From Undibacterium_A arcticum (GTDB lineage Bacteria > Pseudomonadota > Gammaproteobacteria > Burkholderiales > Burkholderiaceae_D), in assembly GCF_042660705.1 (NCBI RefSeq), contig NZ_JBHSUQ010000001.1: 64,000 nt of DNA; one strand, 5' to 3'. The position numbers were made by a program, and so were the translations under genes. Positions 18,925 through 28,434 of the stretch are shown in pieces. The notes below the pieces were generated by a model that was given only the letters and a program-made list of their open reading frames with translations, ran no database searches and was not told the DNA's origin. Within the stretch, counting starts at the first letter, position 1. Every line of letters starts with the position of its first letter.

Positions 18925-19298
18925 GTCGGGCCGTCAGGAGTGCCAAGGAAGCGAAACTGCGCCAAATGGGTAGCTAAGGTACTAATGGTACTAATTCATC
19001 ATTTCCGCACGGGGATAGTCTATGCCAGCAGGGTACATCGCATGAATGTCCGCGTGAACATTGATGCTGCCGGGTCGAGTTTCCTCTCCGTGCAAGGGGG
19101 AGGGTGCGAGAAGCCTTAGCCAGCAACGATCTTCATGCAATCGCGCTGTCTGCGCCGGCGCCTCTACTGTAACTGCCCGAGCCAAGCGCGTAAAATAGCG
19201 GGTTTGGCCGATGTTTGGCCGCGCGCGATATTCACCGTTATCCAATTTTAACTGTATTAAAACACAGTATTATTTCTTCAGGCAATTGATATTCATCC
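18925..19298. other. recG / queA divergent intergenic region
   Basis: This 374-bp region holds the promoters of recG (minus) and of the queA operon (plus). It contains a GGTACTAAT tandem pair near 18976, and an imperfect hairpin at 19083-19104 (CCTCTCC...GGGGGAGG) of the recG-associated palindrome family. Just before queA is AT-rich sequence with the short inverted repeat ACTGTATT...(C)ACAGTATT at about 19249-19270. No coding frame is credible. Confidence 0.45.
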
Positions 19299-20348
19299 AT
19301 GTATTCACTCAGCGATTTTGACTTTGAACTGCCGCCCGAGCTGATCGCGCAATTACCGCTGACCGAGCGCAGCGCGTCACGCCTGTTGCAAGTCGATGGC
19401 GACGTGCTGACTGACCGCCGTTTTGCCGATATTGTGGCCCAATTGTCGAGCGGCGACCTGCTGGTGTTCAACGACACCCGCGTGCTGAAAGCGCGCTTTT
19501 TCGGCGTCAAACAGACCGGCGGCAAGGTCGAGGTGCTGATCGAGCGCGTGCTGGACCACCGTACGGTGCATGCGCAGGTGCGGGCGTCGAAGTCGCCGCC
19601 GGCCGGCAGCACGATCCGGCTGGCCGACGCGTTCGAGGTCACGGTCGGGCCGCGGGCCGGCGAGTTTTATACCCTGCAGTTTCCGGCCGATGTGTTCGAA
19701 CTGATCGACGCCCACGGCCGCTTGCCGCTGCCGCCCTACATCGAGCACGCAGCCGACGCCTTCGACGAAACCCGTTACCAGACCGTGTACGCAAAAAACC
19801 CGGGCGCGGTGGCGGCGCCGACCGCCGGCCTGCATTTCGATCAAGCCTTGCTCGACCAATTGCGCGCAAAAGGCGTGCAGTTTGCCTATGTCACGCTGCA
19901 CGTCGGCGCCGGCACCTTTCAGCCGGTGCGCACCGAAAACCTGGCGCAGCACCAGATGCATACCGAGTGGTACACCATTCCAGCCGCCACCGTGGCTGCG
20001 GTGACGGCGACCAAGGCGACGGGGCGCGACGTGGTGGCGGTCGGCACCACCAGCCTGCGCGCGCTGGAGTCGGCCTCGCAGTCCGGTGTGTTGCAAGCCG
20101 GCAGCGCCGATACCGCGCTGTTCATCACGCCCGGTTATCGCTTCAAGACCGTCACGCGCCTGATCACCAACTTCCACCTGCCCAAGTCGACCCTGCTGAT
20201 GCTGGTCTCGGCCTTTGCCGGTTATGACCAGATCCGCGCCGCGTACGCGCATGCAATTGCGCAGCGCTACCGATTCTTCAGCTATGGCGACGCCATGCTG
20301 CTTACTAATAATATTACCAACGCCAACAAGTCTGACAACAATGCTTGA
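19299..20348 (+). CDS. queA: S-adenosylmethionine:tRNA ribosyltransferase-isomerase (queuosine synthesis)
   Basis: Transfers and isomerises the ribosyl group of SAM onto preQ1-modified tRNA to make epoxyqueuosine. It starts MYSLSDFDFELPPELIAQ. The family motifs FNDTRVLKARFFG, PPYIEH, YQTVYAKNPGAVAAPTAGLHF and the C-terminal NFHLPKSTLLMLVSAF are visible. The 349-residue length is typical. Its stop overlaps the tgt start by 8 bp, so the two consecutive queuosine enzymes are coupled. It is first in the queA-tgt-yajC-secD-secF arrangement. Intact. Confidence 0.97.
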   Translation: MYSLSDFDFELPPELIAQLPLTERSASRLLQVDGDVLTDRRFADIVAQLSSGDLLVFNDTRVLKARFFGVKQTGGKVEVLIERVLDHRTVHAQVRASKSPPAGSTIRLADAFEVTVGPRAGEFYTLQFPADVFELIDAHGRLPLPPYIEHAADAFDETRYQTVYAKNPGAVAAPTAGLHFDQALLDQLRAKGVQFAYVTLHVGAGTFQPVRTENLAQHQMHTEWYTIPAATVAAVTATKATGRDVVAVGTTSLRALESASQSGVLQAGSADTALFITPGYRFKTVTRLITNFHLPKSTLLMLVSAFAGYDQIRAAYAHAIAQRYRFFSYGDAMLLTNNITNANKSDNNA

Positions 20349-21479
20349 TTTCAAATTACTCAAGACCGACCAGAGCGGCCAGACTTCGGCCCGGCGCGGC
20401 CGCCTGACCCTGAACCATGGCGTGATCGAAACGCCGATCTTCATGCCGGTCGGCACCTACGGCACGGTCAAGGCGATGTCGCCAATCGAGCTGAAAGAGG
20501 TCGACGCCACCATCATCCTCGGCAATACCTTCCACCTGTGGCTGCGGCCCGGTACCGAGGTGCTGAACAAGTTCGGCGGCCTGCATCGCTTCATGGGCTG
20601 GGACAAGCCGATCCTGACTGACTCCGGCGGCTTTCAGGTGTTTTCGCTCGGTGCGATGCGCAAGATTACCGAGGAAGGCGTGCATTTCGCGTCGCCGATC
20701 GATGGCAGCAAGCTGTTCCTGTCGCCGGAAGTGTCGATGCAGATCCAACGTGCACTCAATTCCGACATCGTGATGCAGCTTGACGAATGTACGCCGTACC
20801 AGATCGACGGCCGCCCCGCTACCATCGATGAGGCCGCGAAATCGATGCGCATGTCCTTGCGCTGGGCTCAGCGTTCGAAGAATGAATTCGTCGCCGGCGA
20901 GAACCCGAACGCGCTGTTCGGCATCGTGCAGGGCGGCATGTTCGAGCATTTGCGCGACGAATCGCTGGCCGCACTGGAAGAAATCGATTTCCCCGGCATC
21001 GCGATCGGCGGCCTGTCGGTCGGCGAACCGAAGGAAGACATGATGCGCATGCTGGCGCACGTCGGGCCGCGGCTACCCGCCAACAAGCCGCATTACCTGA
21101 TGGGCGTCGGCACGCCGGAGGATCTGGTGGCGGGCGTGTCGAACGGCGTCGACATGTTCGACTGCGTGATGCCGACCCGCAACGCGCGCAACGGCTGGCT
21201 GTTTACCCGCTTCGGCGACATCAAGATCAAGAACGCGCGCTACAAGGATGACGAACTGCCGCTGGACGAGAGCTGCGATTGTTACGCCTGTCGCAACTTT
21301 CACGCGCGTATCTGCACCATTTGCATCGCAGCAACGAAATTCTGGGGGCGCGCTTAAATACCATCCACAACCTGCACTATTACCTGCAACTGATGCGTGA
21401 GATCCGCGCGGCGATCGATGCCGATCGTTTCCCCGCCTTTATGGTGCAATTCAAGGCCGCGCGCGAACGTGGAGTGTGA
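20341..21479 (+). CDS. tgt: Queuine tRNA-ribosyltransferase (frameshift in the zinc site)
   Basis: Exchanges guanine 34 for preQ1 in GU(N)-anticodon tRNAs. Starting at MLDFKLLKTD it shows TDSGGFQVFSLG with the catalytic Asp, GGLSVGEPKEDM and the DMFDCVMPTRNARNG loop. The zinc site begins with CDCYAC (the CxCxxC part), then the frame breaks. The remainder (SRAYLHHLHRSNEILGARLNTIHNLHYY, with the zinc His) continues in another frame to 21479. The break is at TTT 21298-21300; a fourth T restores a standard Tgt of about 380 residues. The conservation of both parts argues for sequencing error. Confidence 0.92.
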
Positions 21480-21480
21480 T

Positions 21481-21543
21481 GGAGTATGTCGATAATCACT
21501 CTATTCTGAGGCGGGATTATCGCCATATCACTGGTAGTATATT
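21481..21543 (-). repeat. Dispersed ATACTCC element, copy 4 (63 bp, reverse)
   Basis: On the minus strand the element reads ATACTAC, then ATACTCC 53 bp further on (plus-strand GGAGTAT at 21481-21487 and GTAGTAT at 21534-21540). The core is the least conserved of the set. It sits directly after the tgt stop and before yajC. Confidence 0.5.
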
Positions 21544-21659
21544 TTTAGATGCAGCCGGCGCCGCGCATTCCGCCAGGCGCCATGCCGCGCCGCGCTGAGT
21601 CCGCGCACGCCAGTGCTAGAATACAGCGCTATTTTTAAAAACAATCACCTGGAGTCACC

Positions 21660-21989
21660 GTGTTCATTACCAATGCCTATGCGCAATCCCCTCTCGACGC
21701 CCTCGGTCTGGGCGGCAACCTGACCAGCTTCCTGCCGATCATCCTGATGTTCGTGGTGCTGTACTTCCTGATGATTCGCCCGCAAATGAAGCGTCAAAAG
21801 GAAACGAAATCGATGATGGAAGCGCTCGGCAAGGGCGATGAAGTCGTCACCGCCGGTGGCATCCTGGGCAAGATCATCAAGGTAACCGATGCGTACATCA
21901 CGCTGGAAATTGCCAACGGTACCGAAGTCGTGGTGCAGAAGGCTTCTGTCACCACCTTGCTGCCCAAAGGCACGATCAAGTCGCTGTAA
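21660..21989 (+). CDS. yajC: YajC, Sec translocase accessory subunit
   Basis: A 109-residue single-pass inner-membrane protein of the SecDF-YajC complex. It has a hydrophobic helix at about 23-42 (SFLPIILMFVVLYFLMIRPQMKRQKE), the YajC signature, then a basic cytoplasmic domain with GDEVVTAGGILGKI. The start is GTG at 21660, preceded by CTGGAG. It is followed by secD after about 100 bp. Intact. Confidence 0.96.
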   Translation: MFITNAYAQSPLDALGLGGNLTSFLPIILMFVVLYFLMIRPQMKRQKETKSMMEALGKGDEVVTAGGILGKIIKVTDAYITLEIANGTEVVVQKASVTTLLPKGTIKSL

Positions 21990-22093
21990 ACCTTGCAGCG
22001 GCCGCCCCGGCCGGTTCGCGCAGTGCGCGGATGGCCGGCCGCAGCCGATACAGGGCCGGGATGCTCCCACTGAATTTGACTAGCTGAAACAAT

Positions 22094-23952
22094 ATGAATC
22101 GTTATCCTCTCTGGAAATACATCGTGATCGCGATCGCGCTGGTGTTCGGCATGCTGTATACGCTGCCGAACTTCTTCGGTGAAGCGCCCGCACTGCAAGT
22201 CGGCAGCCTGAAGGCGACCATCAAGGTCGACACCGCCGTGATGGCGAAGATCGAGAGCGCATTGCAACAGGCCGGCATCGCCGCCGATCGCGTGTACTTT
22301 GACGCCAACGCCAATAACAGCAGCGTACGGGTCCGCCTGGCCAGTCCCGATGCACAATTCAACGCGAAAAACGTGATCGAAAAGGCGCTCAACACCGATC
22401 CCAGCGATCCGACCTATGTAGTGGCGCTGAACCTGCTGTCGAATACGCCGAGCTGGTTGCAAAGCCTGCGTGCGCTGCCGATGTATCTGGGGCTGGATCT
22501 GCGCGGTGGTGTCCATTTGCTGTTGCAGGTCGATACCAAGGCCGCGTATGAAAAACGCTTGAGCGGGTTGGTGCCAACGATACGGACCTTGCTGCGCGAC
22601 AAGAACGTGCGCCACGCCGGTATCGAGCGTAGCGGCAACGCGGTCGAGGTCAAATTCCGCGACCCGGAAAGCCGCGCCCAGGCCAAGGAAATCATCGCCA
22701 GCCAGCAACCCGACGTGCAGCTGAACGACGTGGACGAAGGTGGCGACTTCAAACTGGTGACCAGCTTCAAGCCGCAGATGAGCAAACAGATTCAGGACGA
22801 GGCACTGAAGCAGAATATCGCGGTACTCTCCAAGCGCGTCAATGAATTGGGCGTGTCCGAGCCGGTGATCCAGCAGCAGGGCGCGGACCGCATCGTGGTG
22901 CAACTGGCGGGCGTGCAGGATCCGGCGGCGGTCGACAAGATACTGGGGCGCACCGCCACGCTGGAATTGCGGATGGTCGATGAAACCGTGGCGCGCGGCA
23001 CCGAAGAGACCGCCGCGATTCCGTTCGGCAGCGAACTGTTCAAAGTCGGCCAAGGCGCGCCGGTCGTCGTGTCCAAGGAAGCGGTCATCACCGGCGACTA
23101 CATTTCGAGTGCATCGGCGTCGTTCGACGAAAATCATCAGCCTGCGGTCAGCATCTCGCTCAATGGCGACGGCGGCAGCAAGATGCGCCGCATCACGCGT
23201 GACAACATCAATAAGCGGATGGCGATCATCCTGTTTGAAAAAGGCAAGGGCGAAGTGCTGACCGCGCCATCGATCCGCGGCGAATTCGGCTCGCAATTCC
23301 AGATCACCGGCATGGGCTCGCCCGACGCGGCCGGCGAACTGGCGTTGCTGCTGCGTTCCGGCTCGTTGGCGGCACCGATGGAAATCATCGAAAAGCGCAC
23401 CATCGGACCGCAGCTCGGCGCCGACAACATCCAGAAGGGTTTCAATTCGACCCTGTACGGATTTGCCGCGATTGCGGTATTCATGATTTTCTACTACATG
23501 CTGTTCGGTTTCTTCAGCGTGCTGGCGCTGTCGGTCAATCTGCTGTTGCTGGTCGCGCTGCTGTCGTGTTTGCAGGCAACCTTGACCTTGCCCGGCATCG
23601 CCGCAATTGCACTGGCGCTCGGTATGGCGATCGACTCGAACGTGCTGATCAACGAACGGATCCGTGAAGAGCTGCGCAACGGCAACACACCGCAGGCGGC
23701 GATTGCGATGGGCTTCCAGCACGCGTGGGCCACCATTCTGGACTCCAACGTGACCACCCTGATCGCCGGCGTCGCGCTGCTGATCTTCGGTTCCGGTGCG
23801 ATTCGCGGTTTGCGGTGGTGCACTGCCTCGGCATCCTGACCTCGATTTTCTCATCGGTGTTCATCTCGCGCGGCTTCGTCAATCTTTGGTACGGGCGCAA
23901 GAAGAAACTGACCAGCTTGGCCATCGGACAAATCTGGAAGCCGGCTGAATAA
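22094..23952 (+). CDS. secD: SecD, protein translocase subunit (frameshift near the C-terminus)
   Basis: An RND-type inner-membrane protein that uses the proton gradient to help complete Sec-dependent export. TM1 is at residues 8-25, followed by the LGLDLRGGVHLLLQVD motif, a large periplasmic domain and five C-terminal helices beginning with GFNSTLYGFAAIAVFMIFYYM. The frame breaks after SGAIRG. The correct end (FAVVHCLGILTSIFSSVFISRGFVNLWYGRKKKL) is in another frame to 23952. One extra T in the run at 23809-23811 repairs it, giving about 619 residues. As secD is needed for healthy growth, the break is almost certainly technical. Confidence 0.94.
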
Positions 23953-24031
23953 GCACATCGACTAAAGACATCGACGCATCATTGCTTGCTTGATTCTGCG
24001 CATCGGCGCGGGATCAAACCTAGAGGACAAC

Positions 24032-24969
24032 ATGGAATTTTTCCGCATCAAACACGATATTCCCTTCATGCGCCACGCGCTGATATTCAACATCATCTCG
24101 GCGTTGACCTTCGTCGCAGCGGTGTTTTTTCTGCTGAGCAGAGGCCTGCATTACTCGGTCGAGTTCACCGGCGGGACCGTGATGGAAGTGACCTACCAGC
24201 AGACCGCCGAAGTCGAAAAGATCCGCAAGACGGTCGAAGGCCTCGGCTATGCCGACGCCCAGGTGCAAAATTTCGGCACCGCGCATGACGTGATGATCCG
24301 CTTGCCGGTGCAAAAGGGCGTCAGCTCGGCGCAGCAGAGCGAGCGCGTGATGACCGCATTGCAGACGCAACAGGCCGCGGCGAAATTGCAGCGGGTCGAA
24401 TTCGTCGGTCCGCAGGTTGGCGACGAGCTGGCCCACGACGGCCTGATGGCGCTGCTGATGGTGGTGATCGGCATCATGATCTATCTGGCATTCCGCTTCG
24501 AATGGAAGTTCGCGGTCGCGGCCATCATCGCGAACTTGCATGACGTCGTGATCATCCTGGGCTTTTTTGCCTTCTTTCAGTGGGAATTCTCGCTGTCGGT
24601 CTTGGCGGCGGTGCTGGCGGTGCTCGGTTATTCGGTCAACGAATCGGTGGTGGTGGCCGACCGGATCCGCGAAATTTCCGCAAGATGCGCAAGGCCACGG
24701 TCACCGAAGTGATCGACAACGCGATCACGCGCACCATGAGCCGTACCATCATCACCCACGGTCTGACCGAGACCATGGTGTTGTCGATGCTGATCTTCGG
24801 CGGCGCGGTGCTGCATTATTTCGCGCTGGCACTCACCATCGGCATCCTGTTCGGCATCTATTCGTCGGTGCTGGTGATGGCGCCGCTGACCAAATGGTTG
24901 GGCATCAAGCGGGAAGACCTGATCAAGCCGATCAAGGAAAAGGACGAGACCGACGGCGCCGTGGTTTGA
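24032..24969 (+). CDS. secF: SecF, protein translocase subunit (frameshifted)
   Basis: The partner of SecD. ATG 24032 is preceded by AGAGGA. It shows TM1 (about 17-36), the VEFTGGTVMEV motif, the periplasmic P4 domain and the SVNESVVVADRIRE loop. The frame breaks there. The rest (NFRKMRKATVTEVIDNAITRTMSRT and the final helices) is in another frame to 24969. An extra A in the run at 24672-24674 restores a normal protein of about 312 residues. It is last in the yajC-secD-secF operon and is followed by a strong terminator. Confidence 0.94.
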
Positions 24970-24985
24970 CGCGCAAGGGTTTAAT

Positions 24986-25015
24986 GGAGCCAGTCGTTGC
25001 GACTGGCTTTTTTTT
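24986..25015 (+). terminator. Rho-independent terminator after secF
   Basis: A GAGCCAGTCG / CGACTGGCTT stem with a short loop followed by a run of eight T (25008-25015). It lies 18 bp after the secF stop and should end the queA-secF transcription unit. Confidence 0.88.
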
Positions 25016-25058
25016 CACCTCGGGGTTGGTCGGCATGGTATTAGACACGAGGTAAAGC

Positions 25059-25507
25059 GTGAAAACGATCCGTGTCGGGGACTTGCCGCTGCGGCTGTTT
25101 CACTGGGCGTTGCTGGGTTTGATCGTGGCGGCACTGATCACGCAGAAAATTGGCGGCAACGCGATGATCTGGCATTTTCGTTGCGGCTATGCGGCGCTGG
25201 CGCTGGTCGCGTTCCGCATCCTGTGGGGCCTGGTTGGCACCCGCTACGCGCGCGCTGTCGGACCGGATCAGTGCCTTCCATGCCGATGTCAGCGGCAACC
25301 TGATCTACGCGCTGCTCGGCCTGCATCTGGCGGCCATCGCCTACTACTATTTCTTCAAAAAAAGAGAATCTGCTGCGGCCGATGTTGAGCGGCGACAGGG
25401 AGGTCGATTACGACGCGCCGCTGGCGAACGACGGCGTGCGCACCCGATTATTGGCACTGGCCGGGGTCTGTGCGGCCGCAGTCGCAGCGATCGTCGACCT
25501 GGGCTAG
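25059..25507 (+). pseudogene. Cytochrome b561-type membrane protein, internally deleted
   Basis: The N-terminus (RLFHWALLGLIVAALITQKIGGNAMIWHFRCGYAALALVAFRILWGLVGTRYAR) and the C-terminus (SDRISAFHADVSGNLIYALLGLHLAAIAYYYFFKK, then NLLRPMLSGDREVDYDAP) clearly come from a di-heme cytochrome b/b6-domain protein. About 70 residues between TRYAR and SDRIS, including the LGHNPLG helix, are missing. The parts are in different frames. A second break is at A7 (25357-25363), where removing one A restores the C-terminus ending at 25507. The deletion is too large for simple base-calling error, so this gene is either a real pseudogene or a local misassembly. Confidence 0.75.
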
Positions 25508-26466
25508 AACGCGACAATCCATTCCGCCTGCGCATAGTGGTAGCTGTAGTCGGGGCCGTTGAATGACGCGCTGCGGTTCAGGCCGGCGCGCATCCTAAAC
25601 GCATAGCCGCGGCCGATCGGCGCCTGCGCGCCGAGTTCGAGCAAGCGCGTCGGCGTGTGCGGCGCGTCGCCAACGCGCTGTTGGCCGAGTCCGGCGGTCA
25701 GGTTGCCCACCCAGCCACGAAAGCGCTGCCGCCAGCCGAGCGCCAGCATCGCCTCGTCATACCGATCCGGATTGAAATACGCGCCGCCGACATCGTCGCT
25801 GGCGCTGGTGTACATCCGGTAGCGCGCCTGTAGAGTCAGCCCCAGGCTGAGGTCGGGCTGCACGATCAGCTTGATGCGGCCGTGATTTCGATGGTTGCCG
25901 TCGGAAAAATCTTGATAGCCGGCGACGCCGACCACCGTCAAATGCGGTCCCAGGCCTTGTTCCAGTACCGCGCCGACAAACGTGAAATGGACGCCGCGAT
26001 CGAGCGCGTTGCGGGTTTCGACCCAGTCCCGATTGATGAAGGCTTCGACGCTGGTTTGTGCAGCGAGCGCCGCGTGATAGCTGCCGTCGGCGGTAAACAG
26101 CGTATGTTCGCCCTGTCGCGACAGGCCGGCTTCAAGCTGCCAGCCATTGGTGGTCGCCGGATCGACGTTGCGATGGAGGATGGTGAGCTGTTGCGCGGTG
26201 CGCGCCCAGTCATCCTGTTCGAAATGATGGACCGTATAGCGGCCGCCGGTCAGCGCGTCGCCGTGGCGGAACGCCGGCAGGTATTCGGCGGCGACGCGTT
26301 GCGTCGAAAAGCCCTCGTTATCGCGTGATATGAAGAAGGCGGCGCCGGCCCCTGAACTGTCCTGCGGGGGCTCGCCGTCGGCGGCCAGCGCGCTTGATGG
26401 GCAGAATATTGTTGCGCCACCGACAGTCAACAGGGCCAGCTGGGTCAGCCGGGTCAGCCGCCGCAT
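25504..26466 (-). CDS. Outer-membrane beta-barrel protein next to a family 2 glycosyltransferase (YaiO-like)
   Basis: A 320-residue protein with a signal peptide (about 1-29, ending SALA). The rest is alternating, aromatic-rich beta-strands with short turns and a terminal EWIVAF, as in outer-membrane barrels. It resembles the YaiO-type barrel modules that export polysaccharide. The repeated patterns (LTVVGVAGYQDF, LGLTLQARYRMYT, FRMRAGLNRSASF) are barrel strands. It starts 29 bp after the glycosyltransferase stop, so the two form an operon. I infer that it is the outer-membrane pore for the polymer made by the transferase. It has no TPR domain. The stop overlaps the end of the convergent cytochrome remnant by a few bases. 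Confidence 0.7.
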   Translation of the reverse strand: MRRLTRLTQLALLTVGGATIFCPSSALAADGEPPQDSSGAGAAFFISRDNEGFSTQRVAAEYLPAFRHGDALTGGRYTVHHFEQDDWARTAQQLTILHRNVDPATTNGWQLEAGLSRQGEHTLFTADGSYHAALAAQTSVEAFINRDWVETRNALDRGVHFTFVGAVLEQGLGPHLTVVGVAGYQDFSDGNHRNHGRIKLIVQPDLSLGLTLQARYRMYTSASDDVGGAYFNPDRYDEAMLALGWRQRFRGWVGNLTAGLGQQRVGDAPHTPTRLLELGAQAPIGRGYAFRMRAGLNRSASFNGPDYSYHYAQAEWIVAF

Positions 26467-26494
26467 TGCGAAATTCCGGCACGGGGAGTCGGGC

Positions 26495-27994
26495 TCATTT
26501 GGTGCCCCAGGTTTTTTTCAGGTTCAGCATTTCCGATACATAGCCGATCAGGCAGACCGGCTGCATGATCAGGCTGTAGATCAGGGTGTAGATCAGGAAG
26601 CCGAGCAGGTTGTGCCTGACTTTCAGGTGCTTTTTGGTAAACGTCTTTTTGCCGATCGAGAACATGAAAAAGTTCATCAATAGTGCAATCGGCAGCAGCG
26701 CGATGGTCATCGGTCCGACCACGTAGTAGTGGCCAAACAGCCCCAGGATCAAGCCCGGGATGAAGAACACGGTAAACATGAAGTCGAGCGCCGGGAACAG
26801 CAGGTTCCAGTAGACGAAAAACGTCGACAGGCGCGGCTTGAACAGGATGCCAGGATGCTGCTTGAAGGCCTCGACCATGCCGCGTGACCAACGCTGCCGT
26901 TGGCGGACGAATTGCAGCAGCGTGTCGGGTGCATTGGTAAACAGGCAGGCCTCCTCGCTGTGCCCGATGCGATGGCCAGCCTTCAGGATCGCCCAGGTCA
27001 GCACGATGTCTTCGCCGACACAATCGGGCCAGCCACCCGCCTCAATCAGGGTCTGGCGGTCATATATCGAGAACGCGCCCTGCGCCACCAGCGTGCCCTG
27101 AAATAGCGACTGCACGCGCTTGATCGCGGCAATGCCGTGAAAATAATCCCATTCCTGCGCCTTGGTGACCCAGTTGTGGCGTGAATTGCGCACCAGCACC
27201 GTGCCGGATACCGCGCGGGTGTTCGGCGGGTCCTGGAAATAGCGTTCGACGATATTTTGCAGCGCGTCATGATACAGATAGGAGTCGGCGTCGACCGTCA
27301 GTACCAGGCTCGATTTGGCGACAGCCAGACCCCGATTCAACGCCTTCGCCTTGCCACCATTGGGCTGCAGGTCGATCAGTTTCAGCCACGGATGTTGCGC
27401 CATCTGCTGGGTTACCAGCGCGGCGGTCTGATCTTTCGAGCCATCGTTGATCACGATCACTTCAATGTTGCCGGGATAGGCTTGCCGATCAATGCTCTGG
27501 ATCGTATCGACGATGTTTGCGGCCTCGTTATAGGCAGCGATCAGGATCGTGATCGCCGGGTATTGATTGAGCCGCGCGTGGTTCGGTCGCCGATCGAGCG
27601 CCAGGCCAGTCAGCAGAAATGCGTTCATGAATCCCGGGATGATCGCGATGCCGGCAATCACGACCGGTGCCAGGATAGGCCCGAGCACCTGCGACAGTTC
27701 GCCGAACCAGGGCCGCGCGAGATAGATCGAGGCCGACATCCATAATAGGCCGCCCAGAGTGGCAATCGTAAATTTGAGCCGGACCGAGAAGTAGAGCGAT
27801 GCCCGTTTAGTCTCAGCTTGAGTCGCGCGCGCGGGGATCGCCGGCGCCGCCGCGACCGCGCTGATCAGAGCCTCTAGGTCGGCATCCGTTCGCCGGCCAA
27901 CATCGGCATGTTTGTGTGATTCGGTAGGTCGTTCGCTCTGCTCTGCCTCCGGCGCCGGGACGACCGGCGCGGAAGGGCGAAATTCGATCGCCAT
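26495..27994 (-). CDS. Membrane family 2 glycosyltransferase (PgaC/hyaluronan synthase-like)
   Basis: A processive polysaccharide synthase of about 499 residues. After a Pro/Glu-rich N-terminal tail (about 1-65) come two membrane helices, the GT2 domain starting ITILIAAYNEA, the substrate motif DAD (235-237), the acceptor motif GED (327-329), QRQRW (365-369), and then three or four C-terminal helices. I chose ATG 27994, which has AGGGGG at good spacing; an ATG at 28000 is too close to it. It forms an operon with the downstream beta-barrel. There is no PgaB-type deacetylase or BcsB homologue nearby. The likely product is a beta-linked glycan such as poly-N-acetylglucosamine. Confidence 0.88.
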   Translation of the reverse strand: MAIEFRPSAPVVPAPEAEQSERPTESHKHADVGRRTDADLEALISAVAAAPAIPARATQAETKRASLYFSVRLKFTIATLGGLLWMSASIYLARPWFGELSQVLGPILAPVVIAGIAIIPGFMNAFLLTGLALDRRPNHARLNQYPAITILIAAYNEAANIVDTIQSIDRQAYPGNIEVIVINDGSKDQTAALVTQQMAQHPWLKLIDLQPNGGKAKALNRGLAVAKSSLVLTVDADSYLYHDALQNIVERYFQDPPNTRAVSGTVLVRNSRHNWVTKAQEWDYFHGIAAIKRVQSLFQGTLVAQGAFSIYDRQTLIEAGGWPDCVGEDIVLTWAILKAGHRIGHSEEACLFTNAPDTLLQFVRQRQRWSRGMVEAFKQHPGILFKPRLSTFFVYWNLLFPALDFMFTVFFIPGLILGLFGHYYVVGPMTIALLPIALLMNFFMFSIGKKTFTKKHLKVRHNLLGFLIYTLIYSLIMQPVCLIGYVSEMLNLKKTWGTK

Positions 27995-28434
27995 TTTCAT
28001 TCCCCCTGGTGGACGGCGTGCATTCGTCGGAATGCCCCGTCTCGCGATTTTTGTCACTGTGATGCGGATCTCGGGGAGATCACGGCAAATACCGCAAATC
28101 GGACCAGATCAGCGCATTGCCTCCGGACAAATATGTCCGCGCATCAATGAATCGACTTTACTATATTTTTTACAGATATTTACAGTTGATTGCAGTTGAG
28201 TTCGTGAAACATTATTTATTTGTCGTTTTCTATCCTCTATTTGGAAGCAATAGATTTCCCCTGGGAAATAATTGTTGACCGTGCAAGGTGCAGGTGAAGA
28301 TCGACCGCGGGCAGGGGGAGTGCTGCGCGGCAGCGCAGAAGGGAAGCGGAACGAATGGCTCGCCTCGGCGCGCGCTCGGACAGGAATGTGCCGATGAGCT
28401 GCGCCCGCGATGTAGGCGCAGCCGCCACCAAAAA
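27995..28434. other. Upstream region of the polysaccharide operon
   Basis: About 440 bp between the glycosyltransferase start and the cytochrome c' stop, both on the minus strand. It includes the AGGGGG ribosome-binding site, a GTCC-rich stretch and an AT-rich block (28150-28270) that probably contains the promoter. There is room for a long leader of up to about 300 nt, but I recognise no riboswitch. Small frames on the plus strand are not credible. Confidence 0.4.

Noticed and set aside
20341..24969. Programmed frameshifting in tgt, secD and secF
   Set aside because: There is no slippery heptamer with a downstream structure at these sites, homologues are encoded in one frame, and the same type of break occurs in many unrelated genes here. 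Sequence error is simpler.
27995..28300. A c-di-GMP riboswitch upstream of the glycosyltransferase gene
   Set aside because: The long leader invites the idea, but I cannot find the conserved GEMM sequence blocks.
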